64,000 nucleotides of DNA from Pseudomonas sp. PSB18. Its GTDB lineage: Bacteria > Pseudomonadota > Gammaproteobacteria > Pseudomonadales > Pseudomonadaceae. The stretch is from contig NZ_NOIN01000002.1 in NCBI RefSeq assembly GCF_014596565.1, forward strand, positions 310,001-374,000, read 5' to 3'. Shown here piece after piece: positions 35,261-44,942 of this stretch (position 1 is the stretch's first letter; each line of letters begins with the position of its first letter). Position numbers and translations under genes: made by a program. The notes under the pieces were generated by a model, which was given only the letters and a program-made list of their open reading frames with translations, did not search any database and was not told the DNA's origin.

Positions 35261-37216
35261 TCAATTATCGGCAGTACCCAGCAGCAGCGGAGCAAACAAC
35301 GGTCCCAGGCGAGCACTACCGACGTCCGACAAATGATCCTCATCCCGGTATTGCGAGTAACCATTGGCCTCAATTGGGCAGACACGATCCGAGCACATCA
35401 ACGGCGTAGGGTCGATGACATGTACCCCAGGGTCGGCAGCCTTCATCGAGTCGAACAAGGCGCTCAGGAAGCGCTGGCGTGCCATGTGCTCCGAGAGAGG
35501 GCGGCCCAGCCCCTCGGCTGAACGCCCTATCCGCGCCAGACTCGTCAGTCGACCGATGGCACCCTTACGCTGCAATGGCACCTCCTTGAACAACCAGACC
35601 TGCGCACCCGTCGCCCTGATCGCTGCCACCCGCGCCTTGAGCCCTGCGGCCATGCGCGCCTCGGCTTCGGCGGTATTGTCACGAGGATCGAGCAGCACCT
35701 TCTTGTCGCCGTCCTCACGACCGTAGACATAAAGGCTCCAGTTGGATGCCAGTACTACGTCCTTGATCTGCAGGCGACGAACCTGCTCCATGGTCCGCTC
35801 ATTGAAATCCTTGCAGCGCGGCCTCGGATCATCGCTGAGGATTGGCGGGCAGGCGCTCATACTGTAAAGCCATACCGGGCCTCCACCGCGCGCGGCGCTA
35901 CTTTCAATCGCCGGCAACAGCGCCGCAGCGTGACTGTCGCCCCAGAACAGCCGGGTCACCGGGGCATCCTTTTGCCCGCCCAGCAGGCATGCCTTGTCCG
36001 GACGTTTGTCTGAAGTCACCAGCATGCATTTCATCTGCCCCGCTCGCCATTCCCGCGCCTGTGCGTACTCCATGGCTTTCCCGGTAAGGCGTTGGGGAAA
36101 GCCATCCGCCGACCGCACCACCGACCCGGTTACAGCCAGGACAGCCATGGCCAGCAGACCTCCCACCAACACGGGTTTACGTCCAGCCAGCAGGCGCTTC
36201 TCACGGAACGGAAGCTCAACGAAACGCCAGCTCAGCCAGGCAAGCATCAGCGCCAGCAAAATCCAGCCCACCGCCTCCCAGGGCTGGATTCCGTCGATGG
36301 AGATGGCATTGGCATAGACGTAGACCGGCCAATGCCACAGGTAAAAGGAGTAGGAAAGCAAACCAACCCAGACCATAGCCCTGCTACTCAACACCTGCGC
36401 GACCCAGGTCGAACACCGAGCGCCTGACCAGATCAATGCTGTTGTACCGAGCACGGGACATAACGCGGCCCAGCCGGGAAATACCGTTGTTTCGTCGAAA
36501 GTGAAAACCGCTGTTAGCACCGCCACCAAACCAGCCCCGGCGGCGAACTGACAGACCCATGGCCGAACAGCCTGCCTGGGCGCAGGCAAGACCGCGAGCA
36601 TCGCCCCGCACAAAAGCTCCCAGGCGCGGGTCGGCAGCGAAAAGAAAGCGACGTCAGGTTTGCGGTCGATGTAAGCGATATTAAGCCCGAAAGAAATCAG
36701 CAACAGGGCAAACAGCATCCAACGCCAATGGCGAACGTGGCGCAACAACAGCACCATCAGCAGTGGAAAAAAGATGTAGTACTGCTCCTCGACAGCCAGG
36801 GACCACGTGTGAAGCAGCGGCTTCAGGTCCGAGGCAGGCGCGAAATAGCCATCTTCACGCATGAACAAGATGTTCGAGATGAACAACGACTGATAACGAA
36901 CCGTCCTGCCCAGCTCTGAAAAGTCCTTGGCCGTCAGCAGCAACCAGCCCACGGCCAACGAAGCCAGCAGTACCACGCTCAAGGCCGGGAGGATACGGCG
37001 CGCCCGACGCGCCCAGAAATCGACGAAGCTGAAACGCTGCGCACTGATATCGCGGAACAGGATGCTGGTGATCAGGAACCCGGAAATGACGAAGAAGATG
37101 TCGACGCCGACGAAACCGCCACTAAACGCGCCAAAACCGAAGTGAAACAGAACCACCGGAATAACGGCCAGCGCCCTTAAGCCGTCAATGTCACGGCGGT
37201 TGCCAAACGTATGCAT
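35261..37216 (-). CDS. Membrane acyltransferase (OafA/YrhL type) with SGNH domain
   Basis: This is a 651-residue two-domain O-acyltransferase. The N-terminal acyltransferase-3 domain (about 1-380, ten or so membrane segments) carries the catalytic-type His in VVLFHFGFG and the FFVISGFLI motif. The C-terminal periplasmic SGNH hydrolase-like domain has GDSH near residue 424 and a DEDHLS motif near 629, giving the Ser and Asp-His of the catalytic set. Such proteins acetylate O-antigen, peptidoglycan or exopolysaccharide. The target here is unknown. It lies between ubiD and rho. Confidence 0.88.
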   Translation of the reverse strand: MHTFGNRRDIDGLRALAVIPVVLFHFGFGAFSGGFVGVDIFFVISGFLITSILFRDISAQRFSFVDFWARRARRILPALSVVLLASLAVGWLLLTAKDFSELGRTVRYQSLFISNILFMREDGYFAPASDLKPLLHTWSLAVEEQYYIFFPLLMVLLLRHVRHWRWMLFALLLISFGLNIAYIDRKPDVAFFSLPTRAWELLCGAMLAVLPAPRQAVRPWVCQFAAGAGLVAVLTAVFTFDETTVFPGWAALCPVLGTTALIWSGARCSTWVAQVLSSRAMVWVGLLSYSFYLWHWPVYVYANAISIDGIQPWEAVGWILLALMLAWLSWRFVELPFREKRLLAGRKPVLVGGLLAMAVLAVTGSVVRSADGFPQRLTGKAMEYAQAREWRAGQMKCMLVTSDKRPDKACLLGGQKDAPVTRLFWGDSHAAALLPAIESSAARGGGPVWLYSMSACPPILSDDPRPRCKDFNERTMEQVRRLQIKDVVLASNWSLYVYGREDGDKKVLLDPRDNTAEAEARMAAGLKARVAAIRATGAQVWLFKEVPLQRKGAIGRLTSLARIGRSAEGLGRPLSEHMARQRFLSALFDSMKAADPGVHVIDPTPLMCSDRVCPIEANGYSQYRDEDHLSDVGSARLGPLFAPLLLGTADN

Positions 37217-37301
37217 AACGCTCCTTGTCGCTTTGAAGACCCATGATGAACACGGACACAGCCGGCCTACGAAAGTTGTCTATTTTGATACAAAAATTCG
37301 C

Positions 37302-37338
37302 AAAAAAAAGAGCGCCTAATCTGAGGCGCCCTTTTTTC
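37302..37338 (-). terminator. Terminator of rho
   Basis: The stem GGCGCCT / AGGCGCT is flanked by T- and A-runs on both sides, 17 bases beyond the rho stop. It can act in both directions. Confidence 0.8.
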
Positions 37339-37355
37339 TACAATCTGACTTCGTG

Positions 37356-38615
<1,260 letters not shown>

Positions 38616-38619
38616 ATAG

Positions 38620-38800
38620 GAATGACGTAATCATTTATGGAGGGGAAATTAAGCTTTTGGCTTAATGAGGCCGCGCCGCAGAGAAGGCGACAGGATCGCG
38701 TACTTATTCGAAAGGAGTGCGTCGGCGACGGCTTGCAGGGGGCAATGGAGAAACCAGTGCGGGGCCGAATGTACCACCTGGATTTGCGAGCGTCTAGCCC
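38620..38800 (-). ncRNA. Leader of rho, likely Pseudomon-Rho type RNA element
   Basis: The 5' region of rho holds a perfect hairpin (ATTAAGC-CAAAA-GCTTAAT on the coding strand, 38648-38666) about 33 bases before the start codon, plus GC-rich pairing segments further upstream. A conserved RNA structure called Pseudomon-Rho has been described in presumed 5' leaders of Pseudomonas rho genes, and this region is in the right place. Boundaries are approximate. Confidence 0.6.
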
Positions 38801-38809
38801 CGAATAACG

Positions 38810-38838
38810 AAAAAGCCCCGCGATTGGCGGGGCTTTTT
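38810..38838 (-). terminator. Terminator of trxA
   Basis: AAAAAGCCCCGC-GATT-GGCGGGGCTTTTT forms a strong hairpin with an A-run and T-run, 17 bases after the trxA stop, separating it from rho. Confidence 0.9.
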
Positions 38839-38854
38839 CACTGGCATTCGGCGC

Positions 38855-39184
38855 TTAGATGTTGGCGTCGAGGAAAGCAGCCAGTTGCGACTTCGACAGC
38901 GCACCGACCTTGGTGGCTTCGACGTTGCCGTTCTTGAACAGCATCAGCGTCGGGATACCACGCACGCCGTGCTTGGCCGGGGTTTCCTGGTTTTCGTCGA
39001 TGTTCAGCTTGGCGACGGTCAGCTTGCCCTTGTAGGTCTCGGCAATTTCGTCCAGAACCGGAGCGATCATCTTGCAGGGACCGCACCACTCAGCCCAATA
39101 GTCGACCAGTACCGCGCCTTCGGACTTGAGTACTTCGTCGTCGAAGCTAGCGTCGGTAACGTGTTTGATCAGATCGCTGCTCAT
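38855..39184 (-). CDS. trxA: Thioredoxin 1
   Basis: This 109-residue thioredoxin has the active site WCGPCK (Cys34, Cys37), the cis-proline region [11 protein letters not shown] and the usual LVDYWAEW strand. It reduces disulfides in ribonucleotide reductase and many other proteins. The start at 39184 (MSSDLIKHV) has GGAG seven bases upstream, giving the standard length; the frame opening at 39208 adds eight unneeded residues. It has its own terminator before rho. Confidence 0.96.
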   Translation of the reverse strand: MSSDLIKHVTDASFDDEVLKSEGAVLVDYWAEWCGPCKMIAPVLDEIAETYKGKLTVAKLNIDENQETPAKHGVRGIPTLMLFKNGNVEATKVGALSKSQLAAFLDANI

Positions 39185-39304
39185 GGAAATCTCCGGGGTT
39201 GTCAGCAAAAAACGTGGCCCATCATAGCTGCCCTTCCCGGGTTCAGGAAGTCACTGTCGATTGAGTCTTGCTATGGCGACGGATGCATTTGGACATGACC
39301 CGGG

Positions 39305-40012
39305 TCATGGGGCGGCCGGGGCGACGAAGCAGATTCCGGTGCGCAGCGCAGCGTTACGGACATGTTCCTGCATGGCTTTCTGGGCGGAGCCCGAGGAGCG
39401 CCGGGACAACGCCCGCAGGATTTTTCGATGTTCCTGCCAGGTTTCCATGGCCCGTTCGGCCCTGATGAACGGTAATTTCTGGCTCTCCAGGAAAATCTCG
39501 GCGCTGGCGGTGAGGATGTTCAGCATCGCCTGGTTGCCGCCGGCCTGCAGAATTCGCCGATGAAACTCGAAATCCAGCCGTGCCGCCGCATCGAAATCCC
39601 CTGATTTCAGTTCCCGGCGCATGGCCTCGACGTTGTCACCCAACGCGTCGAGCTCATCGGGGCTCAGCGTCGCCGCGGCCATTCCGGCGGCGAAGCCTTC
39701 CAGGGCATAGCGCAACTGGAAGATATCCAGCGGCGAGACCTGGGCCGCGAACGGCCAGCCCGCTGTCGACTCATTGGGCGTAACCTCCACCGACGATTGT
39801 ACGAATACCCCTTTGCCTGGCTGCACGCTGATCATCCCCAGCGCACTCAACGACGACAGGGCCTCGCGCAAGGACGCCCGACTCACGCCCAGTTGCAGTG
39901 CCAGATCCCGTTGCGACGGCAACGCATCCCCCGGGCCGAAGCCTTCATCGGCGATCAGTTTACGGATGCCTTGCAAGGCCACTTCGGGAACTGCACGGGA
40001 GATGGAATTCAT
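39305..40012 (-). CDS. GntR family (FadR/FCD subgroup) regulator
   Basis: This 235-residue regulator has an N-terminal winged helix (PGDALPSQRDLALQLGVSRASLREAL at 27-52, GMISVQPGKGVFV) and a C-terminal FCD domain. Its metal or ligand His residues are seen in FEFHRRIL, QEHRKIL and QEHVRN. FCD regulators sense organic or amino acids. It is divergent from the ABC transporter starting at 40267, its likely target. A consensus-type operator lies 36 bases upstream of its start, between the two genes. Confidence 0.88.
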   Translation of the reverse strand: MNSISRAVPEVALQGIRKLIADEGFGPGDALPSQRDLALQLGVSRASLREALSSLSALGMISVQPGKGVFVQSSVEVTPNESTAGWPFAAQVSPLDIFQLRYALEGFAAGMAAATLSPDELDALGDNVEAMRRELKSGDFDAAARLDFEFHRRILQAGGNQAMLNILTASAEIFLESQKLPFIRAERAMETWQEHRKILRALSRRSSGSAQKAMQEHVRNAALRTGICFVAPAAP

Positions 40013-40044
40013 GTTTTTTCGGGTATATCAGGCCAGTGAGCGAC

Positions 40045-40058
40045 TAGTTGTAAAACTA
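40045..40058. promoter_or_regulatory. Candidate operator for the FadR-type regulator
   Basis: TAGTTGTAAAACTA is a near-perfect palindrome. Its inner part, TTGTAAAACTA, fits the TNGTNNNACNA pattern known for FadR-subgroup GntR proteins. It lies between the regulator and the divergent transporter operon. Confidence 0.5.
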
Positions 40059-40266
40059 TTCGCCGCGCCCGGCAAGTCGTGCCCCAGCAGGGTTCGGCGG
40101 CCAATACCGACGCCCGATAAAGGTGCGAAACGCGGCCCAACTGTTCAGACCAGTCAGACCGAGCCCCACCAGCAAATCCGCGGCCTGGGAGGGTTTGAAA
40201 TCGCGTTGGCATGGCCTGTGCTCTGTCCGAACGCAGAAATCACATTACCGACCGCGGAGATTCGCC

Positions 40267-41052
40267 ATGATCCAGCGTTGCAGCGCCCTGCTCACCGTCC
40301 TGTTTGCCAGCCTGATACTCTGCCAGTTACCCGCCCACGCCGATGGGCTGGAAGACGTGGTCAAGCGCGGCACCCTCAAAGTCGCGGTGCCCCAGGACTT
40401 CCCGCCGTTCGGCTCGGTAGGCCCGGACATGAAGCCCCGCGGCCTGGACATCGATACTGCGAAGCTGCTGGCCGACCAGCTTAAGGTCAAGCTTGAGCTT
40501 ACGCCGGTCAACAGTACCAATCGCATTCCGTTTCTGACCACCGGCAAGGTCGACCTGGTGATCTCCAGCCTGGGCAAGAACCCGGAGCGCGAGAAGGTCA
40601 TCGATTTTTCCAGTGCCTACGCACCGTTCTACCTCGCCGTGTTCGGCCCACCCGAGGCCGCAATCAATGGCCTGGACGATCTCAAGGGCAAGACCATCAG
40701 CGTCACCCGGGGCGCCATCGAAGACATCGAACTGACCAAGGTCGCCCCGGAAGGCACCACCATCAAGCGTTTCGAAGACAATAACTCGACCATCGCGGCC
40801 TACCTCGCCGGCCAGGTGGACCTGATCGCCAGCGGCAACGTGGTGATGGTCGCCATCAGTGAGCGCAATCCCAAGCGTGTCCCGGCGCTGAAAGTGAAAC
40901 TCAAGGACTCGCCGGTGTACGTCGGCGTGAACAAGAACGAGCCCGCGCTGCTGGACAAGGTCAACCAGATCCTTGCCACAGCCAAGACCGATGGCAGCCT
41001 GGAGAAAAACGCCCAGACCTGGCTCAAGCAGCCGCTGCCGGCCGATCTCTGA
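40267..41052 (+). CDS. Amino-acid-type ABC transporter periplasmic binding protein
   Basis: This 261-residue receptor of the SBP_bac_3 family has a signal peptide (cleavage near AHA-DG, residues 1-25) and a type II fold. It carries the ligand-type segment GLDIDTAKLLADQLKVKLEL and the conserved SLGKNPEREKVIDFS, whose Arg normally holds the substrate carboxylate. GGAG lies eight bases before the ATG at 40267. It is first in an operon with two permeases and an ATPase. The substrate is a polar amino acid or related compound, not defined. Confidence 0.9.
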   Translation: MIQRCSALLTVLFASLILCQLPAHADGLEDVVKRGTLKVAVPQDFPPFGSVGPDMKPRGLDIDTAKLLADQLKVKLELTPVNSTNRIPFLTTGKVDLVISSLGKNPEREKVIDFSSAYAPFYLAVFGPPEAAINGLDDLKGKTISVTRGAIEDIELTKVAPEGTTIKRFEDNNSTIAAYLAGQVDLIASGNVVMVAISERNPKRVPALKVKLKDSPVYVGVNKNEPALLDKVNQILATAKTDGSLEKNAQTWLKQPLPADL

Positions 41053-41073
41053 CCGCCATTCGAGAGGCTGAGC

Positions 41074-41754
41074 ATGGCTTATCAGTTCGATTTTCTGCCG
41101 GTGATGCAAAACACCGAGCTGCTGTTGCGCGGTGCGCTGTTCACCTTGGAACTGACGGCCATCGGCGCGTTGCTCGGGGTTGCGCTGGGCATCGTCGGCG
41201 CCGTGGTGCGGGCGTGGAAGATCCGGCCGTTCGCGGCGATATTCGGGGTGTATGTGGAGCTGATCCGCAATACGCCGTTCCTGGTGCAGCTGTTTTTCAT
41301 CTTCTTCGGCCTGCCGTCCCTGGGCGTGCAGATTTCCGAATGGCAGGCGGCGGTCCTGGCCATGGTGATCAACCTCGGCGCCTACTCTACCGAAATCATT
41401 CGCGCCGGCATCCAGGCTGTCCCCCATGGGCAGCTGGAAGCCGCCGCGGCCCTGGCGATGAGTCGCTTCGAGGCCTTTCGCCACGTGGTGCTGCTACCGG
41501 CACTGGGCAAAGTCTGGCCGGCCCTGAGCAGTCAGATCATCATCGTGATGCTCGGCTCGGCAGTCTGTTCGCAGATTGCCACCGAAGAACTGAGCTTTGC
41601 CGCCAACTTCATTCAGTCGCGCAATTTCCGCGCCTTTGAAACCTATGCACTGACCACGCTGATCTATTTGTGCATGGCGCTGTTGATCCGCCAGCTACTG
41701 AACTGGGTGGGTCGTCGTTGCCTGTACAAGAGCAGCGCCAGGAGCGACCGATGA
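41074..41754 (+). CDS. Amino-acid ABC transporter permease 1
   Basis: This 226-residue HisM/GlnP-type permease has about five membrane segments. The family segment YVELIRNTPFLVQLFFIFFGLP is near residue 65 and the EAA loop PHGQLEAAAALAMSR near 115. It follows the binding-protein gene by 21 bases and overlaps the second permease by four (ATGA). The two permeases form the heteromeric channel. Confidence 0.92.
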   Translation: MAYQFDFLPVMQNTELLLRGALFTLELTAIGALLGVALGIVGAVVRAWKIRPFAAIFGVYVELIRNTPFLVQLFFIFFGLPSLGVQISEWQAAVLAMVINLGAYSTEIIRAGIQAVPHGQLEAAAALAMSRFEAFRHVVLLPALGKVWPALSSQIIIVMLGSAVCSQIATEELSFAANFIQSRNFRAFETYALTTLIYLCMALLIRQLLNWVGRRCLYKSSARSDR

Positions 41755-42401
41755 GCGACTTCACTTTCTGGGATGTGGTGCGCAACCTGCTCACGGGCCT
41801 GCAATGGACCTTGGCACTGTCGCTGGTGGCGTTTATCGGTGGCGGCGTGATCGGGTTGCTGGTCATGGTGATGCGCATCGCCAGAGGCCCCCTGCCCCGC
41901 CATGTCGCCCGCACCTACATCGAGTTGTTCCAGGGCACGCCTTTGTTGATGCAGCTGTTTCTGGTGTTCTTTGGCGTGGCCCTGGCCGGGGTGGAGATTT
42001 CGCCGTGGATGGCGGCGGCCATTGCCCTGACGCTGTTTACCAGTGCCTATCTGGCGGAGATCTGGCGCGGTTGCGTCGAAGCGATCTCCAATGGCCAATG
42101 GGAGGCGTCCTCGAGCCTGGCACTGAATCGTCTGGAGCAGTTGCGCTACGTGATCCTGCCCCAGGCCCTGCGCATCGCCGTGGCGCCGACCGTGGGCTTC
42201 TCGGTGCAAGTGGTCAAGGGCACGGCCGTCACCTCGATCATCGGCTTTACCGAACTGACCAAGACCGGCGGCATGCTTGCCAACGCCACGTTCGAACCCT
42301 TCATGGTCTATGGCCTGGTTGCCCTGGGCTACTTCCTCCTCTGCTACCCCCTGTCCCTCAGCGCGCGCTACCTGGAAAGGAGACTGCATGCCTCTGCTTA
42401 G
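41751..42401 (+). CDS. Amino-acid ABC transporter permease 2
   Basis: This 216-residue HisQ/GlnP-type permease has the pattern TYIELFQGTPLLMQLFLVFFG near residue 60 and the EAA loop NGQWEASSSLALNRLEQLRYV near 114. The start overlaps permease 1 by four bases and its end overlaps the ATPase gene by 14 bases, showing tight coupling of the operon. Confidence 0.92.
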   Translation: MSDFTFWDVVRNLLTGLQWTLALSLVAFIGGGVIGLLVMVMRIARGPLPRHVARTYIELFQGTPLLMQLFLVFFGVALAGVEISPWMAAAIALTLFTSAYLAEIWRGCVEAISNGQWEASSSLALNRLEQLRYVILPQALRIAVAPTVGFSVQVVKGTAVTSIIGFTELTKTGGMLANATFEPFMVYGLVALGYFLLCYPLSLSARYLERRLHASA

Positions 42402-43122
42402 AATTTCCGCCCTGCATAAATACTACGGCGATCATCACGTGCTCAAAGGTATCGACCTGACCGTCGAAGAAGGCCAGGTGGTCGCGATCATCGGGCGCAG
42501 CGGCTCGGGCAAGTCCACCTTGCTGCGCACGCTCAATGGCCTGGAGTCGATCAACGATGGCGTGATCGAAGTGGACGGCGAGTACCTCGATGCCGCTCGC
42601 GCCGATCTGCGCAGCCTGCGACAGAAAGTCGGGATGGTGTTCCAGCAGTTCAACCTCTTCCCACACCTGACCGTTGGCGAAAACGTGATGCTCGCGCCTC
42701 AGGTTGTACAAAAAGTATCCAAGGCCAAGGCAACCGAACTGGCGCGGCAGATGCTGGAGCGGGTCGGGCTCGGTGAAAAATTTGACGCGTTCCCCGACCG
42801 TCTGTCCGGCGGCCAGCAGCAACGGGTGGCGATTGCCCGGGCCCTGGCGATGTCACCCAAGGTATTGCTCTGCGATGAGATCACCTCGGCCCTGGACCCG
42901 GAGCTGGTCAATGAAGTGCTCGGCGTGGTGCGGCAACTGGCCAGGGAAGGCATGACGCTGATCATGGTCACCCACGAGATGCGCTTCGCCCGCGAGGTGG
43001 GGGACAAACTGGTGTTCATGCACCAGGGCAAGGTGCATGAGGTGGGGGATCCGAAGGTCCTGTTCGCCGAGCCGCAGACCACGGAATTGGCGAACTTTAT
43101 TGGGATGGTCGAGCCTGCCTGA
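42388..43122 (+). CDS. Amino-acid ABC transporter ATP-binding protein
   Basis: This 244-residue ATPase is of the GlnQ/HisP type. Walker A GRSGSGKSTLLR is near residue 36, Q-loop is in MVFQQFNLFPHLT, signature is LSGGQQQR, Walker B is VLLCDEITSALDPE and the H-loop is VTHEM. AAAGGAG is placed for the ATG at 42388, which overlaps the permease stop. It completes the four-gene importer. Confidence 0.94.
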   Translation: MPLLRISALHKYYGDHHVLKGIDLTVEEGQVVAIIGRSGSGKSTLLRTLNGLESINDGVIEVDGEYLDAARADLRSLRQKVGMVFQQFNLFPHLTVGENVMLAPQVVQKVSKAKATELARQMLERVGLGEKFDAFPDRLSGGQQQRVAIARALAMSPKVLLCDEITSALDPELVNEVLGVVRQLAREGMTLIMVTHEMRFAREVGDKLVFMHQGKVHEVGDPKVLFAEPQTTELANFIGMVEPA

Positions 43123-43145
43123 TCCACGCTGCCAGAAGAGGTCCC

Positions 43146-43268
43146 GTGGCGAGGGAGCTCGCTCCCGCTCGGCTGCGCAGCAGTCGTAAAACCGGGATTT
43201 CCTGATGAGCCGAATTGAATGGCTTTGGGGCCGCTTCGCAGCCCAGCGGGAGCAAGCTCCCTCGCCAC
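43146..43268. repeat. REP-like inverted repeat (family B) between the ABC operon and ppx
   Basis: GTGGCGAGGGAGCTCGCTCCCGCT at the left end and AGCGGGAGCAAGCTCCCTCGCCAC at the right end pair almost completely over about 24 bases, with a partly paired centre. Confidence 0.85.
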
Positions 43269-43365
43269 AACGAACCTGCTCTGGCTCAAGGGTTTGGTTC
43301 AGGCTCGTTGGCGTAAGCGGTTGATCGTGGCAGGATGGCAGGGTTATCGACCGAGACCTTCCGAC

Positions 43366-44868
43366 ATGCCGCCATCCCAAGCCAAGAATCTGTCCCTGAT
43401 TGCCGCCATTGACCTGGGCTCCAACAGTTTTCACATGGTTGTCGCCAAGGCCCAGAACGGGGAAATCCGCATTCTTGAGCGACTCGGTGAAAAGGTCCAG
43501 CTGGCCGCCGGCATCGATGAAGAGCGCAAACTGAGCGAAGAGTCCATCCAGCGCGGGCTCGACTGCCTCAAGCGATTCGCCCAACTGATCAACGGCATGC
43601 CGCTGGGCGCCGTGCGGATCGTCGGTACCAACGCCCTGCGCGAGGCGCGCAACCGTGGCGAGTTCATCCGCCGCGCCGAAGAGATCCTCGGTCATCCGGT
43701 GGAAGTCATCTCCGGCCGGGAAGAGGCCCGCCTGATCTACCTCGGCGTCTCCCATACCCTGGCCGATACCCCGGGCAAGCGGCTGGTGGCGGACATCGGC
43801 GGCGGCAGTACCGAATTCATCATCGGCCAGCGCTTCGAGCCGCTGTTGCGCGAAAGCCTGCAGATGGGCTGCGTCAGCTACACCCAGCGCTATTTCCGCG
43901 ACGGCAAGATCACCCCGGCCCGCTATGCCCAGGCCTATACCGCGGCGCGGCTGGAAATCATGAGCATCGAGCACGCCCTGCACCGCCTGACCTGGGACGA
44001 AGCCATCGGCTCCTCAGGCACCATTCGCGCCATCGGCCTGGCCCTCAAGGCTGGCGGCCATGGCAGCGGCGAGGTCAACGCCGAGGGCCTGGCCTGGCTC
44101 AAGCGCAAGGTGTTCAAGCTCGGTGAATCGGACAAGATCGATTTCGAAGGCATCAAACCCGACCGTCGGGCGATTTTCCCTGCGGGCCTGGCGATCCTCG
44201 AAGCCATTTTCGACGCCCTCGAGCTGCAACGCATGGACCACTGCGAAGGCGCCCTGCGCGAAGGTGTGCTGTACGACCTGCTGGGACGCCATCATCACGA
44301 AGACGTCCGCGAACGCACCCTCGGCTCGCTCATGGAGCGCTATCACGTCGATCAGGAACAGGCGGTGCGGGTCGAGCGCAAGGCGCTGCATGCCTTCGAC
44401 CAGGTGGCCGACGACTGGGACCTCAACGACGGCGTCTGGCGCGAATTGCTGGGCTGGGCCGCCAAGGTCCATGAAGTGGGCCTGGACATCGCCCACTATC
44501 ACTACCACAAGCACGGCGCCTATCTGATCGAGCACTCGGACCTGGCGGGCTTCTCCCGGGAAGACCAGCAGATGCTCGCCCTGTTGGTGCGCGGCCACCG
44601 ACGCAACATTCCCAAGGATAAATTTGCCGAATTCGGCAATGAAGGCATCAAGCTGATCCGCCTGTGCGTGCTGCTACGGTTCGCGATCCTGTTCCACCAC
44701 ATCCGCGGCACCCAGGAAATGCCCCAGGTGGCATTGCACGCCGATGGCGATCAACTTGACGTCATGTTCCCCGAGGGCTGGCTGGAAGAAAACCAACTGA
44801 CCCAGGCCGACTTTGCCCAGGAAGCGGAATGGCTGACCCGGGTCGGGATTGTGCTGAACATCCACTGA
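43366..44868 (+). CDS. ppx: Exopolyphosphatase
   Basis: Ppx removes phosphate from the ends of polyphosphate chains. The 500-residue protein has the two ASKHA phosphate loops, [14 protein letters not shown] near residue 14 and [13 protein letters not shown] near 140. Its C-terminal half is HD-like with paired His ([19 protein letters not shown]). The ATG at 43366 ([10 protein letters not shown]) is taken as the start; the frame back to 43219 runs into a repeat. It is convergent with ppk, separated by a hairpin. Confidence 0.93.
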   Translation: MPPSQAKNLSLIAAIDLGSNSFHMVVAKAQNGEIRILERLGEKVQLAAGIDEERKLSEESIQRGLDCLKRFAQLINGMPLGAVRIVGTNALREARNRGEFIRRAEEILGHPVEVISGREEARLIYLGVSHTLADTPGKRLVADIGGGSTEFIIGQRFEPLLRESLQMGCVSYTQRYFRDGKITPARYAQAYTAARLEIMSIEHALHRLTWDEAIGSSGTIRAIGLALKAGGHGSGEVNAEGLAWLKRKVFKLGESDKIDFEGIKPDRRAIFPAGLAILEAIFDALELQRMDHCEGALREGVLYDLLGRHHHEDVRERTLGSLMERYHVDQEQAVRVERKALHAFDQVADDWDLNDGVWRELLGWAAKVHEVGLDIAHYHYHKHGAYLIEHSDLAGFSREDQQMLALLVRGHRRNIPKDKFAEFGNEGIKLIRLCVLLRFAILFHHIRGTQEMPQVALHADGDQLDVMFPEGWLEENQLTQADFAQEAEWLTRVGIVLNIH

Positions 44869-44887
44869 TCGGACAGCAATAGAGATC

Positions 44888-44924
44888 TTTTGTGGTGAGG
44901 GGATTTATCCCCTCGCCACAAAAA
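44888..44924. terminator. Shared bidirectional terminator between ppx and ppk
   Basis: A 17-base stem (TTTTGTGGTGAGGGGAT with ATCCCCTCGCCACAAAA, one G-T pair, two-base loop) fills the gap between the two convergent genes. Its core is a compact version of the family B repeat. Confidence 0.8.
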
Positions 44925-44942
44925 GCCCACTCCACCCTCCCC

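Noticed and set aside
37217-37355. Possible gene in the gap between the acyltransferase and rho
   Set aside because: The stretch is AT-rich and holds the rho terminator only; no start with a ribosome site was found.
39209-39304. Possible short gene between trxA and the GntR-type regulator
   Set aside because: The frames that cross it continue antisense into the regulator and have no support.
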